Origin: DAOPYE01 sp035352715
GTDB lineage: Bacteria; Acidobacteriota; Holophagae; Holophagales; Holophagaceae
Length of the DNA: 16,243 nucleotides
Direction of reading: 5' to 3'
Assembly (NCBI GenBank): GCA_035352715.1
Contig: DAOPYE010000060.1
Location: 1-16,243 of the forward strand
In this document: positions 13,823 through 16,243 of the stretch, piece after piece
Layout: every line of letters starts with the position of its first letter
How positions within the stretch are numbered: position 1 is the first letter of the stretch
The notes under the pieces: generated by a model
Told to the model about the DNA's origin: nothing
Databases searched by the model: none
What the model saw: the letters and a program-made list of their open reading frames with translations, nothing else
Program-made: the position numbers and the translations under genes

Positions 13823-15337
13823 CTACTCCGAATCCTTGCCGTAGCCGCTGGCGGGGATTTCGAAGCCCTGGGCGCGGTACTCGTTGATCTTGTTGCGCAC
13901 CGTGCGCAAGGCAATATCGAGCTGCTGGGAGCAGTGCGTGCGATTGCCACCCAGCGCCGAGAGCGTGGAAAGCAGCCAGAAGCGCTCGAGTTCGGGCAGC
14001 GAAAGCCCCAGAGGCAGCGCCACGGGCGTTCCCAATGGCACGCCCTCCAGCGGACGCCTCGGATCGGCCACCTGCATCCCCGTGGTCACGGGAATCCCCA
14101 TCGCAGGGACTTCAGCGATCGGCTCTTCCGGGATCTCGGCAGGGGGCGGTTCCGGCGGGTCGGCAGGCAGATCGGCCAGCTGCGCGGGGTCCAGCAGCCA
14201 GTGGAGATCCTTTTCCGTCAGCACGGTCCCATTGTTGAGCACCACGCAGCGCTGGATGGCGTTCTCAAGCTCGCGGATATTGCCAGGCCAGCCGTGGCGG
14301 GATAGGGCGGCCATAAAGCTGGGGCTGAGCTTGGGCGTCGTGCGATCGTTCTCCCGGGAATAGCGTTCCGCGAAGTGGAGCGCCAGCAAGCCAAGATCGC
14401 CGGGGCGTTCGCGCAGGGGCGGCAAACGCAAGGGAATGACATTGAGGCGGTAGTAGAGGTCTTCCCGGAAGCGGCCCTCTTTGACCTCCAGCGCAAGATC
14501 GCGATTGGTGAGGGCGATGACACGCACATCCACGGCTACGGGCCGACTCCCCCCCAGGCGATCGATGCTGCGCTCCTGCAGCACGCGCAGCAGCTTGCCC
14601 TGGAGCCCCAGCGGCAACTCGCCGATCTCGTCCAGCACCAGCGTGCCGCCATCAGCAAGTTCGAATCGCCCAGCCTTGGCGGAGGTCGCCCCGGTGAACG
14701 CGCCCTTCTCGAAGCCGAAGAGCTCGGACTCCAGCAGCGTCTCCGGGATGGCCGCGCAGTTGATGGCGATGAAAGCCCCCTTGCGGCGCGGGCTGGCGCT
14801 GTGAATGAGCTTGGCCAGAAGCTCCTTTCCCGTGCCGCTCTCGGCCTGGATGAGGATGGTCGCCCGGCTATCCGCTGCCCGACGGGCCAGGGCCAGGGTT
14901 TCCGCCAGCACGGGATCCTCGGTCAGGATCACGGGGGCATCGCCCGGCTCCTGCGCCTTCAGCCGATCATCGCTCTGGATGGCCTTGCGAACGGCCCCCA
15001 CCAGTTCATCCGGACTGAAGGGCTTGGAAAGATAGTCGAAAGCCCCAAGGCGCATGGCTTCGCGAGCGGTATCCAGGCTTCCGAAGGCGGTCACCAGCAG
15101 CACAGGAAGCGTGGGGTCGAGCGCCTTGAGCCGGGCCGTGAGCTGGAGACCATCCATGCCCATCATCCGCAGATCCGTAACCACCGCATCGAAAGCGCCG
15201 GGCCGCGTCATGCGCAGCGCGTCCTCGCCGCTCTTGGCCTGCTCCGTGACGAAGCCCGCGCGCTTGAGACTCAACGCCATGCCATCCCGCATGCCGGGAT
15301 CGTCATCCACCACCAGTACCCGCAAAGGATTCACCAT
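13823..15337 (-). CDS. Sigma-54-dependent NtrC-family response regulator
   Basis: This 504-aa activator has three domains. The receiver (1-120) has Asp11-Asp12, phosphoacceptor Asp55 in VVTDLRMMGMDG, Thr84 and Lys105. The AAA+ domain (about 135-385) has a Walker A near 165-172 (AESGTGKE, with Ala in place of the usual first Gly), GAFTGA at 212-217 for sigma-54 contact, Walker B LVLDEIGE with Asp236-Glu237, ALTNRD at 275-280, arginine-finger region FREDLYYRLN at 290-299 and sensor II GNIREL at 352-357. A Pro-rich linker (about 388-445) leads to a Fis-type helix-turn-helix (450-490), GGNRTHCSQQ then RTVRNKINEY. The last element resembles that of flagellar regulators such as FlgR/FlrC, a weak hint at its regulon. 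The start at 15337 was chosen because the receiver begins there; the open frame upstream is antisense to the neighbour's coding frame. No sensor kinase is adjacent in the window. Confidence 0.95.
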   Translation of the reverse strand: MVNPLRVLVVDDDPGMRDGMALSLKRAGFVTEQAKSGEDALRMTRPGAFDAVVTDLRMMGMDGLQLTARLKALDPTLPVLLVTAFGSLDTAREAMRLGAFDYLSKPFSPDELVGAVRKAIQSDDRLKAQEPGDAPVILTEDPVLAETLALARRAADSRATILIQAESGTGKELLAKLIHSASPRRKGAFIAINCAAIPETLLESELFGFEKGAFTGATSAKAGRFELADGGTLVLDEIGELPLGLQGKLLRVLQERSIDRLGGSRPVAVDVRVIALTNRDLALEVKEGRFREDLYYRLNVIPLRLPPLRERPGDLGLLALHFAERYSRENDRTTPKLSPSFMAALSRHGWPGNIRELENAIQRCVVLNNGTVLTEKDLHWLLDPAQLADLPADPPEPPPAEIPEEPIAEVPAMGIPVTTGMQVADPRRPLEGVPLGTPVALPLGLSLPELERFWLLSTLSALGGNRTHCSQQLDIALRTVRNKINEYRAQGFEIPASGYGKDSE

Positions 15338-15365
15338 GTCGCGCCCATGACCTCGTATTTCAAGT

Positions 15366-16133
15366 CTATCGGCGATCCTTGCCCAGGCTGGAATTTTGGC
15401 GGCCCTGCTGCTTTTTGAAGCGCTTGGGGCCCGCATTGACCGGCGATTCGCCCCGAACCGGGTCGCCGTGACGGGCCACCAGGAGGTACAACTGGCGACG
15501 GCTGACGCCCAAGCGCTGGGCCGCTTCCACCCGGTTGCCGTAGCTGCGGCGAAGGGCCCGGTGCAGCAGCAGGCGCTCCAGGACATGCAGATTCGTGGCG
15601 ATGTCTTCCGCTTCCAAGGGCAGCGCGCCCCCGCCGACCGGCTCCTCGTCGGGCAACTGCCCCAGCAGCTTCCAGCGGCGAAGCCGGTTGCGAAGCCCCA
15701 GCAGATTGCCAGCACATGGCAACTGGGCCAAGGCCGATGGCAGCGGAGAGGCGATCCCTTCATCCGCCGCGAGGATCTCAAGACAACCGGACACGGATGT
15801 GGCGTCCTCTTCCAGCGAGGCCACGCGGAACGCCACGCACCGCGCGGCGATCGGCGCGACGCAATCTTCTCCTGGCGCGCTGTGCGAGCCCAGCACGCCT
15901 CTCGGGTGCATCCGCAGCCATTCGTCGATCACAACGCCCTCGCGGCGCTCCGCGTCATCCAACAGGGCTTCCCCGCGCATTTCCGCCAGCACCGCTGCCA
16001 TGGCACTCACGCCGCTTCCCGGTGCTCCGTAAATCCAGAGCGGAGCGTCGAGCGCCACGAGCGCGACGATGGAGGCCCCCCACCTTCCGTAGCCCGGAAG
16101 GCGCTCCATGGGAATCATCGCGCGCTGCGGCAT
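15366..16133 (-). CDS. Degenerate NtrC-like protein: remnant AAA+ core plus Fis-type helix-turn-helix
   Basis: This is a 255-aa protein. Residues 31-43 (PLWIYGAPGSGVS) align with the start of an NtrC AAA+ domain, but the Walker A lysine is replaced by Val42. GVVIDEW at 66-72 looks like a Walker B. At 137-152, QLPCAGNLLGLRNRLR matches the sensor II pattern (PWPGNVREL-N), with the sensor arginine lost. The distance from Walker A to that motif is about 105 residues, against about 185 in the neighbouring full activator; no GAFTGA is present. Residues 184-222 form a Fis-type helix-turn-helix with YGNRVEAAQRLGVSRRQLY. The tail is basic. ATP hydrolysis and sigma-54 contact are therefore not expected; DNA binding is. 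It is upstream of, and 28 bp from, the full regulator, so a modulator or partner role is inferred. The start at 16133 has GGTGG at 6-10 bases upstream; an ATG at 16118 is an alternative. Confidence 0.83.
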   Translation of the reverse strand: MPQRAMIPMERLPGYGRWGASIVALVALDAPLWIYGAPGSGVSAMAAVLAEMRGEALLDDAERREGVVIDEWLRMHPRGVLGSHSAPGEDCVAPIAARCVAFRVASLEEDATSVSGCLEILAADEGIASPLPSALAQLPCAGNLLGLRNRLRRWKLLGQLPDEEPVGGGALPLEAEDIATNLHVLERLLLHRALRRSYGNRVEAAQRLGVSRRQLYLLVARHGDPVRGESPVNAGPKRFKKQQGRQNSSLGKDRR

Positions 16134-16149
16134 CTCACCACCGGCTCAA

Positions 16150-16177
16150 AGAAGATCAAAAAGCATTCGAGAAGATC
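16150..16177 (-). repeat. Pair of 8-bp direct repeats in the leader of the degenerate activator gene
   Basis: AGAAGATC occurs at 16150-16157 and again at 16170-16177, exactly 20 bases apart, which places both copies on the same face of the helix. On the coding (minus) strand they read GATCTTCT. They lie 17 to 44 bases before the start codon at 16133, within a locally AT-rich part of the 110-base leader. A role as an operator is inference from spacing and position only. Confidence 0.4.
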
Positions 16178-16243
16178 CGAAAGAACAGCCTAGTCTGCCA
16201 TCGGCAATGCATCTGCATCAAAACACTGAAGGGCACTAAGAGG

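Noticed and set aside
14375..15418. A 347-residue plus-strand open frame opposite the response regulator
   Set aside because: It is antisense to intact receiver and AAA+ motifs and has no ribosome binding site or family resemblance.
15338..15781. Extension of the response regulator frame by 148 residues at the amino end
   Set aside because: The receiver domain begins at 15337. The upstream part is an alternative frame of the neighbouring degenerate activator gene, and its Trp/Cys/Arg-rich composition fits no domain.
15366..16133. Reading the short activator-like gene as a simple pseudogene
   Set aside because: There are no internal stops or frame breaks, the helix-turn-helix is intact, and it is tightly linked to the downstream regulator, so a functional reduced protein is more likely than decay.

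Overview
The window is high-GC, densely packed bacterial DNA with no intergenic stretch over 300 bases. No tRNA, rRNA, insertion sequence, prophage or CRISPR array was recognised. The gene mix is a ferredoxin-dependent 2-oxoacid oxidoreductase, chemotaxis enzymes with HDOD proteins, a FliK-like protein, a bifunctional (p)ppGpp enzyme and NtrC-family regulators. It suggests a motile Gram-negative bacterium with anaerobic metabolism. The overall feel resembles the Holophagae (Geothrix/Holophaga, Acidobacteriota), but that is a guess from gene content, not a demonstrated placement.

Layout. Bases 2-802 (+) hold the 3' two thirds of metK, closed by a perfect 18-bp-stem hairpin that also faces the converging operon. 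Bases 885-3699 (-) hold a two-gene 2-oxoacid:ferredoxin oxidoreductase, in which four subunit types are collapsed into two fusions (ferredoxin+alpha, then beta+gamma). A 185-bp divergent spacer follows.

Bases 3885-12318 (+) form a tight co-directional run: acpS, cheR, two HDOD genes, cheB, a fliK-like gene, a RelA/SpoT-family gene and a Nudix (CoA diphosphatase-like) gene. Gaps inside the run are at most 44 bp, and cheB and the fliK-like gene overlap as TGATG. Bases 12413-13814 (+) hold two very small membrane proteins followed by a YihY/BrkB-family membrane protein, possibly from their own promoter. Bases 13823-16133 (-) converge on it. They hold an unusual 255-aa protein that looks like a collapsed sigma-54 activator, followed by a full NtrC-type response regulator.

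How the parts fit. CheR and CheB are the methylation/demethylation pair that adapts chemoreceptors. HDOD proteins are often signalling outputs in such systems, FliK-type proteins control flagellar hook length, and RelA/SpoT enzymes report starvation. The plus-strand run therefore reads as a motility/adaptation and stress transcript. The minus-strand pair reads as a regulator plus a possible partner or modulator for sigma-54 promoters, with the smaller gene upstream. The most unusual item is the degenerate activator at 15366-16133, whose leader carries an 8-bp direct repeat at exactly 20-bp spacing.
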